Positions 43,551 through 56,200 of a stretch of DNA of 64,000 bases are shown here, piece by piece. A program made the translations under genes and the position numbers. This DNA comes from Oidiodendron maius Zn (Eukaryota; Ascomycota; Leotiomycetes; Myxotrichaceae). How positions within the stretch are numbered: the stretch's first letter is position 1; each line of letters opens with the position of its first letter. The stretch is from positions 146,616 through 210,615 of the forward strand of contig KN832881.1 of assembly GCA_000827325.1 (NCBI GenBank), given 5' to 3'. The notes beneath the pieces were generated by a model. That model was not told the DNA's origin. It saw only the letters and a list, made by a program, of their open reading frames with translations, and searched no databases.

Positions 43551-44994
43551 GATGGGCGGTTACTAGGTTGACAACGCGACGGCTATCAATGGACTAAAAT
43601 TGGTCCCTTCAATGCACGAGTCTCATTGTCGTGCGTATGCGACCTTATCTGCACACTGGAAACGGTGCGACGGTGTATCTTTGATCTCCGCCCTTGGAAG
43701 TCGCTGTTGCTGGATGCTTTGTTCCAAGTTCGTTGTCCCTATCTCGTAGGATTTATGTATAGGTAAGCGATAAAGTACCACCCCACTGCGCCTCATTGCT
43801 ACTGTTTACATTAACCACCATAAATGTCTATAAACGACCAAGATTTAGTAGAGGCCACACTCAGTTTATCATGCATTACCGTTTACACGTATAGGAAGTT
43901 TGACCTTCCTATTCTCGAGACTCAATTGCAGCGGATATGAACTTGTTGCCCAAGTATATGTTTGGTCACGTGATTATACTCTCTTTGGAACGTTAACTAC
44001 CCACCTACCTAGATAAAAAAGCTATGTGCATAAATGACACATATACTTCAACTCTTGATGAAATACAGCTCAAATCTAAGTGCTAAATAGATATTGTGAT
44101 CGCCACTAAATGGGAGTATCGTTTTCAAATGTGTCTGTCACATTATCAATAGCTTAAGGTAGGTTGCCTTTTACTTAGAGGAAGCTATTAGAATTTGTAA
44201 ATTCATATCTCTGATAACATACTATAATATAAAACTTTCTGTATATTTTACTAATATTGTGAATAGACTTCAATTCGCGCCGGAAGCTTCCTCTTTGGGT
44301 CAATATCTGCCTATGATGGCTGACATGGGATGTCTACTACATAGAGAATGCAATAGTAGAAGTAAAATTTCCTAAATACTTCAATAGTTTGTGGTCTTCT
44401 CTTTGTCTGCATATAATTATCCTTAGAATCTAAAGCTTTCCTTAGGAGAGTTTGTCAGGAAGTTCCCAGGTGGATAATAAATCGAACTACGAAACTGAAT
44501 GAGCTGCTAGAGAACAGAAGTACAGAGGTATGCAGTAAGAAACTAAACCAATTCAAAATTTACTTCATAAATTGCAAATTAAATGCATTGATGCATACGT
44601 CTCTCAGGTGTAAGTGATATAGCTCCAATTTATATCAGATTCAGCTTTGTCAGGGGCAGATCCAATAGCGTGGATGGGAGACTTAGATAGTTCCATTAAA
44701 GGGGATGTTATAAAAATATTGACTGTCAGCCGATTAGAGTAATTTGCAACTCGCTTGCTTAAAGTCTTTACAGCAGCTAATGAATCATAGTCTACAACCA
44801 TGTCTCCCCGCGGTATTGATTAATGCACGTCATAAACTTCCCTTCTAATGATGCTATCGTTCGGCGGGGCTTGTATCAAGCTACATTCACTTCCTTTAGA
44901 CATGTTTAGTTTCTTTTCGAATGGCCACTTCTGGCTCTCGAGGAATCGGGTCCATCATCTCAGCTTTCTCACTCTACACGCCGAACACCTCAAG
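43551..44994. other. AT-rich intergenic region, 1.4 kb
   Basis: The left end is the dapB promoter and leader, with GTCACGTGAT at 43965-43974. Positions 44000-44800 are strongly AT-rich with no supported frame; the minus frame at 44604-44801 has no motif. Composition suggests old decayed sequence. Confidence 0.5.
43965..43974. promoter_or_regulatory. GTCACGTGAT E-box upstream of dapB
   Basis: CACGTG core at 43967-43972, about 415 bp upstream of the dapB start. It shares CACGTGAT with the elements near 1056 and 38081. Confidence 0.35.
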
Positions 44995-45732
44995 ATGCAT
45001 CAGGCAGAGAGCGTCGGAAACACAGATAACCAGGGCCGCATTATTGAACTCATCGAATCTGACACCGAGAATGAATACACAGTGGAAGACGATATATTAG
45101 TGGTCAAGACACCAGAGGACTTGGGAAGTCGTATTGATGACGCCAATACCGCGTTCGACGTGGATTTTGAGCGCGATAAAAGGGAGCACAAAGTGAGTCC
45201 TACCCTTAAAAATTAATTCTTTGAACTTTACTAACCGCATGAATAGGACAAGGCTGAATGCAAAGCTTCCAAAATTCGGCCGCTCAGGGATAGATTTGAT
45301 GATTTCGACGATGAAGATGATCCTGACGGCGCGGACATCCAAGTTGGTTTGGATAAGCTTCTCGAACTAGAAGCAGCAGACGTGGGTCTTCCCAGACAAG
45401 ATGGAGTGACCATTCTTGAGGCTTTCTTCTGCCCCCTGAATCTGAAGCGGTCAAAAGAATCACTCCCCGCGGAAGATGATGACGAGGATTGGGAAACCGA
45501 TACAGGCTCCGACTTTTCTGCCCAGTTGGAAGAAATGAGGGCTTTGTTGGCTCTGGGGGGAAAAGAAGAAGGCCCCGTTGCGATTAATCGGATTGAGGTA
45601 ACCATGATGACGACTGAATTAACTGACTGCGAACGGAGGTTGTATTGCGATCCTCATTTGGGCTGCTACCGTTGCCACTACCTCAGCCCGTTGCGACGTT
45701 GTTGGACTCCCGTCGTCAAGCGCAGTGGATAG
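44995..45732 (+). CDS. Hypothetical acidic protein
   Basis: Exons 44995-45192 and 45247-45732 with a 54-bp intron (GTGAGT, branch-like TACTAAC, acceptor ATAG); 227 residues from MHQAESVGNTDNQG. The protein is rich in Asp/Glu (RDRFDDFDDEDDPDGAD; PAEDDDEDWETDTGSDF). The strong splice signals with frame restored (REHK/DKAEC) support a real gene. The C-terminus is uncertain: after INRIE a GTAACC could be another donor, and the final ~45 residues (with several Cys) may be read-through. An in-frame ATG at 44848 would add 49 hydrophobic residues but looks like leader sequence. No domain is recognised. Confidence 0.55.
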
Positions 45733-46702
45733 GATATTCGATTATAGTTCGGGCGGAGCAGAGGCTATACCTTGGAGTTGCTTTGAATACAAGATAAACC
45801 TTTGTGTGCAACAATGGCGTTATAATCTGGCTTGGTATGGGCACCATGAACTCTTTCATGCGTGGTCACCTGGGAACATCAGTTTCGAATATAATTACGT
45901 GCACAAGGAAACACAATTGAATGATCAAATCTTCTCTCTAAATAGGGGCTTGTTCAGATGATAATTATCATGTGACTAGAACGGTTTTAATGCCGCACCA
46001 AGTGCCTGATTTCAGGCAGACAGGGAGTTGCTGCCATAATAGGGAATTTTTTATAGCACTATGCTGCATAAGTACGTGATATAATATACATTGCTCGAGG
46101 GTTTCGTTTCTGGGCATCATTTTAGGTAGTTTCGAGCATGGGAGGTCTGTTCTGGAATGCACAAAAATAACATGCGAGGTACCTGAAACGCCGCCCGTTC
46201 CCCGCAGAGGCGTTGGTACATGTGATTACCCAAGACGTTTTTGTTGTAGTGAAACAGATCTGCAGTGACATGTCATTGCAAGGCAATTTTAGTGCCTGCA
46301 CTAAACCTGTACAGGAAATTGAAGGACTATGTTTGCGGCCTTGTGTGCCTCAGGCATAATACCGAGGCTCCTGGCAGGTATCAACAAATAAAGCCAAAAA
46401 TATGTCTCTCAAAGAGAGGCCGTAAAGAACCTCTCCTTTTACTCTTAAAATCAAATCTTCTCTTTCTCCAGGGCTTTGCACATCCCCAAGGTTATACCTA
46501 CGCGCCGCATCGAGAGTAGACAGTTTCCGCGTATTCCTCTTGCGTTTTATATCCCCAAGTTCCTTAGAGCCCCGCCAATCAAGGAGAAACGTCAGGGAAT
46601 CGCGAAGGACACAGTAAACAGTCTGCTCGTCTATCTGTTCACCAGCCCTCTACACTCTATATCGTCGGCAGAGACGAGGAAGACGCGTATACCGGTTTAG
46701 CC
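45733..46702. other. Intergenic region upstream of the NTF2-like gene
   Basis: Only short unsupported frames occur (45725-45961, 46265-46519, 46476-46700 on plus). The final 200 bases look like the leader of the gene at 46703. No repeats or RNA genes are seen. Confidence 0.5.
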
Positions 46703-48488
46703 ATGACCCTTGAAGATACTTACAAGCAGTTTCTCGCTGCGCCCAACGCGAGCTCGCTGACCGGCAACGCGTCCCTCCACTATATTACAACACTCGTCAC
46801 CGTCAATGGCCCCAACCAGATCCTCAAACACCTTGCGGGCCAAGTCCACGACCTCAAGAAGAATGAGGAGAAGCTCCTCAGCGTGGTAGAGGGCCGCAAC
46901 GCCCTTGCGGCAGAGGTTCACACTACTATTGAGTTCCTTGCGGGAGGCGGAGCATATCTGCCAACCTTGGATGACAACTTCCTTACCGATCGCGTTGTAA
47001 CCTTTCCCATCGTGAGTATGATCAGACCTGTGCGCGATTCCAACAACTAACTTGCCCAAGATCCATTTTGTCACGTTCGATGACGATGGGAGGATTCAAC
47101 AAGTACGACTGAGCTGGGACCAAGGTTCGCTGCTGAAGTTGATCGATGTGATCGGCAAGACTGGGCGCAACTGGCCTATCCACGCTGGAAAAGATCAGAT
47201 CCATTTGATCTCCGCAAGTATCAAGTCTTCTGGAAGTCCAGTAGATGACTCAACAACCGAGGACACCTACGCCAGATCTCGTGGCAACTCCCAGAACGCT
47301 CTTCGGGATCCACATGCATCACTTGAGCTTTTCACTCCTCGTGCGAAGACCGTCGTCGCCGACTCATTTCCAGCTGTTGTAGCACACCGTGCATCTGCCA
47401 AACCACCTCAACGCAATTATCACGATCTTTTCGCCGGGAATGAATCCGACCAGTCTCCAGCCTCTGCAGCGAAAGGCGGCGACGAAGAGATTCCCTCTCC
47501 TGTAAAGCCGGCAATTATTGCTCCGAAAGCTGGCGCCGGAAAGAACTACGCCCCGTCACGACTCTTTGAAACTGACGAGATCGAGCAGACCACTTCATCT
47601 GCAGAGCAGGAACCACCTGTTGAACACTTTTATCGTCCCAACCCCGCCAAGTACCAACACTTCGAGTTTGCTGATGGCAGTGACCCGCAAGATGCTCCGA
47701 AACCTGCTCCTAAGGATGTGAAGAAGACCAAGCATGGAAGCCAGTGGAATTTTGACGACTTTATGACTCCACAAAAACCCGCCGCCGGCAAGGTTCTTTC
47801 CAATGATGTTGTCCATTGGGGCAATGAGGATGAGGAGACTGTGGACAGCCCCATCAAGCAAAAGCATATCCTTAAGCCCCGGAAGGATACGCAAACCAAT
47901 ATCGAGTTTCAAGACGACGGCAGCTCCGAAGGCGGAAGTCGTATCCCTCACCGAGCTCGAGGTGCCGGCCATAATACTGGCCTTGGTCTTTACAAGAACA
48001 ATGTCTATGATGAGGAGGAACGCGGTCAGGCTGGAGGTGAGGACTTCAAACGCCTTGATACCATTGCGAATGTGAAGGATAGATCCAAGGACTTTGATCC
48101 GCACTTCAGCATGTCTGATGACTCCCCTGCCGTCAAACCCGCGTCGGACCATCTTCCTGGGGAGAGGGCCAAGGTTATCAAGATGATGGATGCCAGCTGG
48201 ACTGCGTTCAATGAGTCTCCCAGCCAGAAAGAGAACTTGCTGGCCGCGGGTCCCAAACCAACTGCTGGAACTGGCAAGGATCCATTAAGCGAAAACACAA
48301 ATACGGCAAGCCAGCGCATTGACAATCCCAAGGGAGTTACCGGGGGTGATGGAATGGGAGGCAGGAAGGGCGCTGGTAGGCAATGGGGTATCGGCGACGA
48401 GAGTGATGATGAAGGGGTAGGCAACATCAGCCGACCTGGCAAATACAAGACCAGAAACCAAGCAGCTGGCGACTTCTGGAATTTCTGA
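46703..48488 (+). CDS. Protein with an N-terminal NTF2-like domain and long disordered tail
   Basis: Exons 46703-47011 and 47061-48488 with a 49-bp intron (GTGAGT, branch CTAAC, CCAAG); 578 residues. Residues about 1-155 fit an NTF2-like fold: helices TLEDTYKQFLAAPNASSLTG and GPNQILKHLAGQVHDLKKNE, and strands around VVTFPIIHFVTFDDDGRIQQ and VRLSWDQGSLLKLIDVIG. The remainder is low-complexity with short motifs conserved-looking in fungi: YHDLFAG, APSRLFE, WNFDDFMTPQKP, VHWGNEDEE, ISRPGKYKTRNQAAGDFWNF. Such linear motifs suggest a binding scaffold. No enzymatic residues are evident and no function is assigned. Confidence 0.78.
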
Positions 48489-50134
48489 GTTCGAGTGGAC
48501 GCGAAATGAGATGAGAATGATGACGCGTGTTAATGGCGATACCAACGAATGATGTTTATGAGCCTCGAATTGTTCACATTGCTGCTTGGCTTTACGAATA
48601 CTGACGCACGACTTGCAATTTTTTTATGGCCTCTCTCTATACCATAAACCCTCTCTCCTCTCTTCTTCGGCGGTGAAATCAGTGTCATGCTTGGGACGGA
48701 TCTTTCTGGCGGTAGTCTCTGTCGCGAGTTTCCTCTGTAAGCTGTTGAGTGGGCAGTATCGGCTACGGCCGAGACTGACAAGGATGAATCAAACTGTACA
48801 ACTTTATTGTCAAGATAGGAATGGCATGGATGCCTTACATAACCTTGAAATTGAAGAGTCCCTTATCTTGCAGTCCTACGTGTAATTATACGGTTGTGAC
48901 CAAGTTACTGCTTTACCTTACCAGCCAAATTTCAAATCGCAAGTGACGACTGAACAAGCCTCTGTCCTCCAGTGCATTTCCCGAGCGTCTCTTCTTTCCT
49001 GTAGGACCCTCAGCTATGTCATAAATTCATATTTTAGCCAAGGACAACTGGGACGAGGGAAGAGTATGCCACAGAATTTTAATTTAAGAGTAATATTTTG
49101 CGCAAGGAGAAAAAACGAGCTTCATCTTCTCTTCGATTCCCGCCCTAGGAATTAATTTTTATTTTCATTTATTTTTCCTTCGTTAGTTTAGTTTTTTGGT
49201 ATGTTTAAATACACCATGCCCCTGCAAGTAAACGCACAAGTGAAATAATGTATGAGCCTAAACCAATATCAGAGGGCTATCTACCTTGATATCACTTGTA
49301 AACAGCACCTATCTACCTACTATACCTCTAAGCTTGACCAGGCACCTCGTCGTGATCCCTCAGATTGTACCTGCCAGATGTGCCGACGAAGAGCACTGCA
49401 ACAAGCAACGTCCGAGCAAGGACATTGTAGCAAAGTCTCCCCCTTGCCTCCAAGGATATTGCTGGCATCCCTCACCAAGATCCGCCAGAGGATCTCGGCG
49501 CTGCCACGTAATTCATGAGAGGCTTTCGACAAGACTTGAAGATGTTCTTCTCTTAGCCTATGGATCGCCTTTACTTAAGAGTTGAATTAACCTTTCTTGC
49601 ATTGAGCAGTAGTCACGCCACCTGCCACCCTAAATTATTAGCCGGCCAGGATTTCTCATCACCTGTCCCGTTAGTTTGTGTCACCATAGAAAATATCTCC
49701 GAATGCGTCTCGTAAATAACGAATATTCCTCTCTAATATCCAAAATGAATATCTAATATACCGCACTAGGATCAACTATACAGTAGCAGATATCGCTGGC
49801 CTTGTTACCCCAATAGTTTGTGAAGGAAATCGGGTTCCCACTGACCACTCATTTCAGATTATGCAGGCGACGGTTGAACGTGTAATACGCCTGCACTAAG
49901 TCAAAGGATAATATATTTTATGTTTTGTAATGTTGCCAGGGCGGGGAGGTAGGCAAACGCCGAGTAAGGTGACTTGACGTCTACTAAAAATCAAATCTCT
50001 GCCACTTTATTCTGAACACATATATGACAACCAAACATAATCGGAACCCATTACAGGAAGTCTCTTCCTCAGCTATACTCGTAAAATATAATTATCCATC
50101 TCAGCTCAGCAGACTCGTGTCAAGTAAATCAAAG
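48489..50134. other. Intergenic region, 1.6 kb, AT-rich
   Basis: Short frames on both strands are unsupported. The area 49080-49250 is very AT-rich with T/A homopolymers. An in-frame ATG at 50024 upstream of the J-domain gene would extend that protein by 37 residues, but is less likely the start. Confidence 0.5.
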
Positions 50135-50800
50135 ATGGCAGATTACTATGAGATCGTGGGTGTGTCTTCGGATGCAACTTTCGACATTATCAAAGCAACT
50201 TACCGACAAAGAGCACGGGTCCTTCATCCTGACAAAAATCACGCTTCTGATGCTACAGAGGCCTTTCAAAGACTGGGCCATGCGTGGGACACCCTCAAAG
50301 ACGAGAAGAGAAGAGGTCTCTATGACCATCAGCTCAACGCCGAAAAGCCAAAGCATGGACAATCAGCCCCGGTATCATCATTTCCAGAGCCTGCAAAAGC
50401 TCCCTATACCTTTTACCAGCATGATAACTACAGTGAAGAGGAGAAACCATTTTTCTTCTTTGAAAATCTCAAGGATTTCCCACTCGTAGATTCCTTCCGG
50501 TTCTACGCACCTGAGCATCCCGACAAACCTTTGCGCACTGGTGATGACATTGCCAATGCACATGTTGACTTGCGACAGATGAAAACAGAATACAACATAA
50601 GGTTAAAGAATACTGCTAGAGCATCCAAAGCCACGTATGCGACACGCAACGTTCAACAGAGCGAAGAGGATGCCATGCAATATGCCAGGGGCCGGTGGGA
50701 AATGGTACAATGCTGGGCAGAGATAACTGCTTTCGAGGGAGCCATTACAGAGCGATTTGAAGAACTTGTTAGGGAGAGCTTAGAGAGGATGAAGCTTTGA
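50135..50800 (+). CDS. J-domain (DnaJ-like) co-chaperone
   Basis: One exon. The start at 50135 gives MADYYEIVGVSSDATFDIIK, 221 residues; the frame is open to an ATG at 50024, but that extension lacks domain sequence. Residues 4-68 are a J domain with helix II ATYRQRARVLHPDKN containing the HPD tripeptide (Hsp70 stimulation), then helix III AFQRLGHAWDTLKDEKRRGL and YDHQ. No G/F region or zinc-finger domain follows, so it is a class III J protein. The C-terminal part (WEMVQCWAEITAFEGAITER) is helical and of unknown role. It probably recruits an Hsp70 in cytosol or nucleus for a particular client; the client is unknown. Confidence 0.88.
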   Translation: MADYYEIVGVSSDATFDIIKATYRQRARVLHPDKNHASDATEAFQRLGHAWDTLKDEKRRGLYDHQLNAEKPKHGQSAPVSSFPEPAKAPYTFYQHDNYSEEEKPFFFFENLKDFPLVDSFRFYAPEHPDKPLRTGDDIANAHVDLRQMKTEYNIRLKNTARASKATYATRNVQQSEEDAMQYARGRWEMVQCWAEITAFEGAITERFEELVRESLERMKL

Positions 50801-51335
50801 TTGTCTCCTGACAGGCGGGTACATGAAAGAAGGGCGAATAGGAGATCGCCTTGTTGGACTCTCAGCATCTCAGACATGAAATAGATGAATGTCGGACAAG
50901 GGTGCACATTGTAAATACTGGGTCCTGGTCTGTTATTAGCAGATATGGAGAGAAAATCGATTGGAATGGGGCTTGTATTGGGCTCCTGGCCTGCTGGCAG
51001 AGTTCTTCATGGAATGGATGAATATTTCTCTTACATCCCATATGCTGTAGACGTGATAGGCTTGTTTGGTAGTCATCAGTCGCCTTTACAGATCGATATG
51101 CGTGATAATCATATTCTGAGGCACTTGGTTGCTACGTAGGAAAAGGAGTTTATTGCCCACTCTAGCGACATAACGCCTAGATACTCGCTTAGGATGCTGC
51201 CAAACTACTAACCGAGCAGAAGCGTTCTTGTAACAACAAACTCAAACTTGAATCATAGACAACTTCTACTTTGCTTTGGCCTTACTTGTTTACGCGTTTG
51301 TTTGTGCACAATGAGTTTGAACTCTCTAAGTAGTC
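50801..51335. other. Intergenic region
   Basis: It holds the end of the J-domain gene and promoter of the next gene. The plus frame at 50945-51139 is unsupported. Nothing notable is seen. Confidence 0.45.
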
Positions 51336-52772
51336 ATGAGTGGCATCGAAAGAAGTCATGTGGAAATCTTTGTGCACACATCGGCGCCCAGCAGAGGACA
51401 AGATGACGCTCGATACAGGGCGTTGGCACAGGCATATCTTGACTTTGAACCAGCAAATCGCATGAGGCCTGATGACCCAACAGTGGACGTCAGCCAGGAT
51501 GGGCACACAGATATTTTAGTTCCTGAATCTCAAGCATCATATCATCCAAACGGTGAACCAGAAACAGTGTCATCATCGAATACTTCATCGGAAGCTGATC
51601 TTGTGAACCAACAACCATCATCGCAAGCGCAAGAATCCACAGACTTATCGTTTAGCAGTGTATTGGACAATGTGCATTCTCCGGCAATTCAACACCTGCT
51701 AGCTACGAGATCGCACTTTTCAGCTGGCACGCAAACGCAAAACTCCTCGGACTCCTGGCAACCACCACCAAGCACAATTGCAGATTCTCAACCAGAGGAC
51801 AATTTAACGACAACAGCATCTGATTCTCCAGCTAAAGTACTTGAGCGGTATTTGCATCAAATGGAAAGCTCAAAAGTCTCTTCATCCGGGCCTTCTCCAC
51901 TTAATCCGGACGAGAGTAGAGGCTTACCCAATGCGAGCATGCATGACAATCCGTCTCTCAGACTCCCCGTCGCGGGAATATCGACCGTGCCTAGCGAGAT
52001 ATCATCGCCTTCTCCTCTCGGATCAATGGAAGTGCAGCCTCATGCCCCCCGTGGTGATGGCAAGAGCATCCCATACTCGCAAGTCTCTCGGGATGCTCTT
52101 AAGATATGCCACTTTGAATCAAGTTCTGACCCAGCCCAAACATCTTCAGGTGCTCGAAAGCAACAAGTTATCAATGCGTTCGGCAGCCAAACATTAAATG
52201 CTACCAGGCCTAGCTTGACTCAACCAATCGACAAAGCTCTTGCTGAGACGGCCATACAGTCCAAACGGACTGCCTCGACCCCGGCACCTACTCAATCTAG
52301 CCAACTTTCAAGCAGCTTTAAAGTCTCCTATGCATCTGTACTTGAGATTCGACCGCCACCTCCTGCAATATCTATGTCTCCCTTGACGATCGACATGCTC
52401 CGGACTCCGCCCTTGGACCAACTGGAGCGAAAAATGCCACTACACATTCTCTATCGGCCGCAGCATCAGACAAGGGACTTACGGGATGTAGAGAGAGGTT
52501 ACTGGCTGATTCGCTGTGAAACATGGAAGGAGGAGCTGCAGAAGAGGACTTGGGACTGCCTTGGAAATTTCATCGCTAAGGGACAAGCCGGTTGGGCAGT
52601 CTGGTGTGTTCGGGAAGAAGATTTTCGGACGGTGAGGGTCTACTGCTGGGGAGCAATTGTGGGGTACATTTACCTACTATTGTACATGGCAAGTGAGAAC
52701 AAGATCAAGGGTTCGAGTGCCTGTTGGATAGGCGGAGACGGACAAGTGGTGGTCACAATGCCATCGCAGTAA
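51336..52772 (+). CDS. Hypothetical fungal protein, 478 residues
   Basis: One uninterrupted exon starting MSGIERSHVEIFVHTSAPSR. The first ~45 residues (HVEIFVHTSAPSRGQDDARY, then RALAQAYLDFEP) and the last ~130 (LTIDMLRTPPLDQLERKMPL ... GYWLIRCETWKEELQKRTWD) look folded. The ~300 residues between are Ser/Pro/Gln-rich and probably disordered. A conserved-end, disordered-centre layout is common among fungal regulatory scaffolds. Near the end WGAIVGYIYLLLYMASENKI is hydrophobic but probably a buried strand-helix, not a membrane segment. No known domain is recognised. Confidence 0.72.
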   Translation: MSGIERSHVEIFVHTSAPSRGQDDARYRALAQAYLDFEPANRMRPDDPTVDVSQDGHTDILVPESQASYHPNGEPETVSSSNTSSEADLVNQQPSSQAQESTDLSFSSVLDNVHSPAIQHLLATRSHFSAGTQTQNSSDSWQPPPSTIADSQPEDNLTTTASDSPAKVLERYLHQMESSKVSSSGPSPLNPDESRGLPNASMHDNPSLRLPVAGISTVPSEISSPSPLGSMEVQPHAPRGDGKSIPYSQVSRDALKICHFESSSDPAQTSSGARKQQVINAFGSQTLNATRPSLTQPIDKALAETAIQSKRTASTPAPTQSSQLSSSFKVSYASVLEIRPPPPAISMSPLTIDMLRTPPLDQLERKMPLHILYRPQHQTRDLRDVERGYWLIRCETWKEELQKRTWDCLGNFIAKGQAGWAVWCVREEDFRTVRVYCWGAIVGYIYLLLYMASENKIKGSSACWIGGDGQVVVTMPSQ

Positions 52773-53265
52773 TTCACGATTAATGAGAGTATACAGGGAT
52801 GATTGGGAAATCTCTTTTTGATTTTGATTTTGATCCATGATAGACCCGGCCCATCCTACAAGATATGCAAATCACGTCTCCATCCCGAGGAGATCGTGCC
52901 AGAAAAGAAATGGTGGTAGGAGGGTGGAACAGCATAACGTAAATGCGCCACTTTGGAAGATTTCCACATGCCAGGCCAAGTACTCCAAAGCCAGCCTCCG
53001 ATAACATAATACGGAGGGAGCGGTATCAAAATGAATACATACAAGCACTCAAGCACGGCTGCCTAGTATACGCGCAGAACTTTCCTGCAGCGGGAGAAGA
53101 AGAAAAACGCCGTCCAGTTGATGCTGAAAATATCGGATTGGAGTGTTGGTAGAACAACGTCAAGGAATTTGAGGGGTTTTGGAAAGGTGGTGTAAGGTAT
53201 CGTTGAGGCTCAGAGGCCTATGGAAGGAAATTCTCGTTATGCTTCATGAATGGAGTTACTAGGAT
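52773..53265. other. Convergent 3' intergenic region
   Basis: It contains the 3' ends of the 478-residue gene (+) and the LIM-RhoGAP gene (-). No further gene is supported. Confidence 0.45.
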
Positions 53266-56200
53266 TCAACCTGCCCCAGTAACACCAACAGAGCCGTTCT
53301 GTGGTCGCCCCCAACCCGAATTACGGTAGTCGCGACGCTGGCCATCAGACTGGCTCTCCGGAGTGCCCATCCGATGTACAGGGAGTGAGGGTACTTCGAG
53401 GTCTTGACCTTGCCAGTGTTGTTGTGGCGTGATCTGGTTGCTCGCGCTTCCGCCGATTGCGCTTGACGGCTCATGAACATGCCTGACACTACTCTCCTTT
53501 TGCCAAGCGTAAGCTTGAGATGGGTCTACATCGACCTGAGTCACGACCGGAGCCAATGCTCGGCCGCTGTCTCTTGATCGCCCACTAGGAGATTGCGTGT
53601 CGCCCATCTCGACCTGATGCCTAGGGCCTCCACTTGTGCCGATGTCACCATATCTTTTAAGTATTTCTTTGGTAGTAATATCGCTCGGATTGGTGAATAG
53701 TGTTGGGTCACCAAGGATTGATGAAAGGTCTTCAGGCACCTAGTGATCGTCAGTATACCAATCTTAAGAACGCACTATCTTTCTGCAACTCACCTCACAC
53801 ATCTGATCGTTACACTCGATGAGACTGTGCACGACCTCGATGGCCAAGAAATTGTCATCGACTGGCGTCTTGGCATTAGTGAAGAGGATATTTGGCGCAA
53901 TGACAGTTGCTAAGTTGTGAGTGTCCATCTTAGATCCGGACTCTTCATCAACCTGATGGAACGAAGCAACCCAGTTAAAGAAGGAGCAAAGTATTTCCAA
54001 GCAGTCTCGGTGAGCCTTTGGAAGCAGACAACAGGTCAAATGAAGCACTCGCCGACGTTTATCATCATCCGCGATCTTTTGTGAAGCGATGAATAGGCGG
54101 TGTAATTTGAAGGTAAGCAATGGGTCTGGAAGCTCCCGAAGATATTTCTTCAGCAAAGCAGCGACCTGCACAACGTTTTCCTTCGTGAGGTCTACCGCAT
54201 CGCAACCGTCCTTATCAATGGCACTCATGGTCTCGTTGAGTCTCTTGATATTACCGTTCTTTCGAAAGACACCCTCCACAGATAGGTCCATCTTCCGCAT
54301 GGAGGAAATAGCATCATCAACAATTGCTGGAATCCGCAAGGTTCCAGGGCCGATGCCATCTGTCGAGTCCGCGCCATCTCTATCGATGATTACTTCAAGT
54401 GGCACACCGAATACCCCTTTCTTCTTCCCGCCCTTCTTGCCGTCATTCTTGAAGGCCTTGCCCATTTTATTCCAGAAAGTTGGTTTCCTCGTCTCGATCA
54501 AGTTGAGCAACTCTTCCATTGTGAAATGGCCTTCCAGCATCGGTTGCATAGCAATTACAGCTACGTGTCGAACAATGAAATACTCTAATGCAGAGAGTTC
54601 AGAAAAGTATTTTTTACCAACCTCCCGTCGCTGCGGATATGGGTCAGCCGCCGCGTCTAGACCATTTCCGCTGGAAAAATTGCGTTGATGGCCATTTACA
54701 AGCTTCGGCTCCGTGACAGATGTTCTGAACATGTCGTGCCGCGCATGTTTATATGCATTTGGCCGCTGTTCTTTGGCCTGTTCGGCGGCAACGATTCTAG
54801 GAATATCGTCCAGAGTGAGTGCATCATGATGTCCAAACATCAACTCCGTCCTTGACTCGCCATTAATATCACGCTCTTCAATTATTTGAAAGCCGCCACT
54901 CCTGATATCTGAACCGTCTGCCCCTGCAGACCCTGGCCTGGTCTCTCTGCTGTCCTGCCCATCCATAATTCGTGACATTCGCGCCTTTTTTGTAGAAGAG
55001 AGATGCCTGTCCATGCGAGTACTTCGAAGCCTACGCACATCATTAAGAGTATTCTCATAAGATGAAGGGGCTTGGTTTTCATCAACAGGTCCACTGTATG
55101 ACTTTGACCGAGTATCGGATCTTAGGAGTGGTTGATCCGCATCAGGGCCAAGGCGATGTCCCTCAATGGAGTTATAGCCATTCAGGTTCGGGTCATCCGA
55201 CGTATGTGGGAGTGTGCCACTACTTCGCAATATTTCCAAAAGCCTCGCTAGAGCGACTCTTAGGAGGAAGACGTATTGCTGCAGCCTTGTTACCCTCTCA
55301 AATTGCGCAATGGCTCCAGCAAATGGACCCTCGCAGTCAACGCAGTATATCCGTTGGTCCTTCTCGCTCCATCTCACATCCTCAAGATTTTGGCCTAGCT
55401 CGCGAGAGCAATTGCCGCATTGTAAGCAAGTTAAATGCCACCTTCTTTCTTCGCAGCGAGCACACTCATCTTCGATCGCTAGTTTGCAATTGGCGCATTG
55501 ATCTGAATCTGAGGCAGCTAACCCAGGAGTACCAGTAGTAATTTCAAGCGACCTATCATCACTCTTAATAACCTCCATATCATTAAGATCGTCCAAGAAT
55601 TGATGGAGGCCATCTGAGCTATTTTGCTCCTTCTCCGCTTTAAGTGCCCCTTGAAGGCAGATTCGGATCAGCAATTTCAGGTAGTGGGCCAGACCAGTAA
55701 CCAGAGCAAGAAGTTCTTGAGTAACTCCAAGCTTCCTGACACCAGTCTCTTGTGTCTTAGAGAGTAGGGAGAAAAATGCAACGATCTTTTTGCACAGTAA
55801 TTTAGCCTCCCGTGAGTACGAAAGACCTTTAGAGCCGGTGCCAGTCATGTTCGCATCAAGTGTATCGGCAGAACGGAAGAGTATGTCGACATGCCAGATG
55901 AACTTCTTCGCAACCAAGACCCCATCAACATAGGCGCCATTGCTCACGTGTAACAGCATGTCTGAGATGCAGGCCGCGGAGGACTCCTCAAACGTAGACA
56001 GCACACTCCAGATTCTATAAACCTTCTCTTCCATTCTCTCCTCTTCGTCGCGCACAGCATTGCGTCCTTCCTCATCCATTGAATCGTCCAGCTTGGGCTT
56101 TTCGGAGGCATCTTGAGAGGAGGCAAGTCGGACATTCCAAAATTTGTGGATCATATAGCATTCTGGGTGCCAGTGCTGATTTTGGCCATTGCGGAAAATT

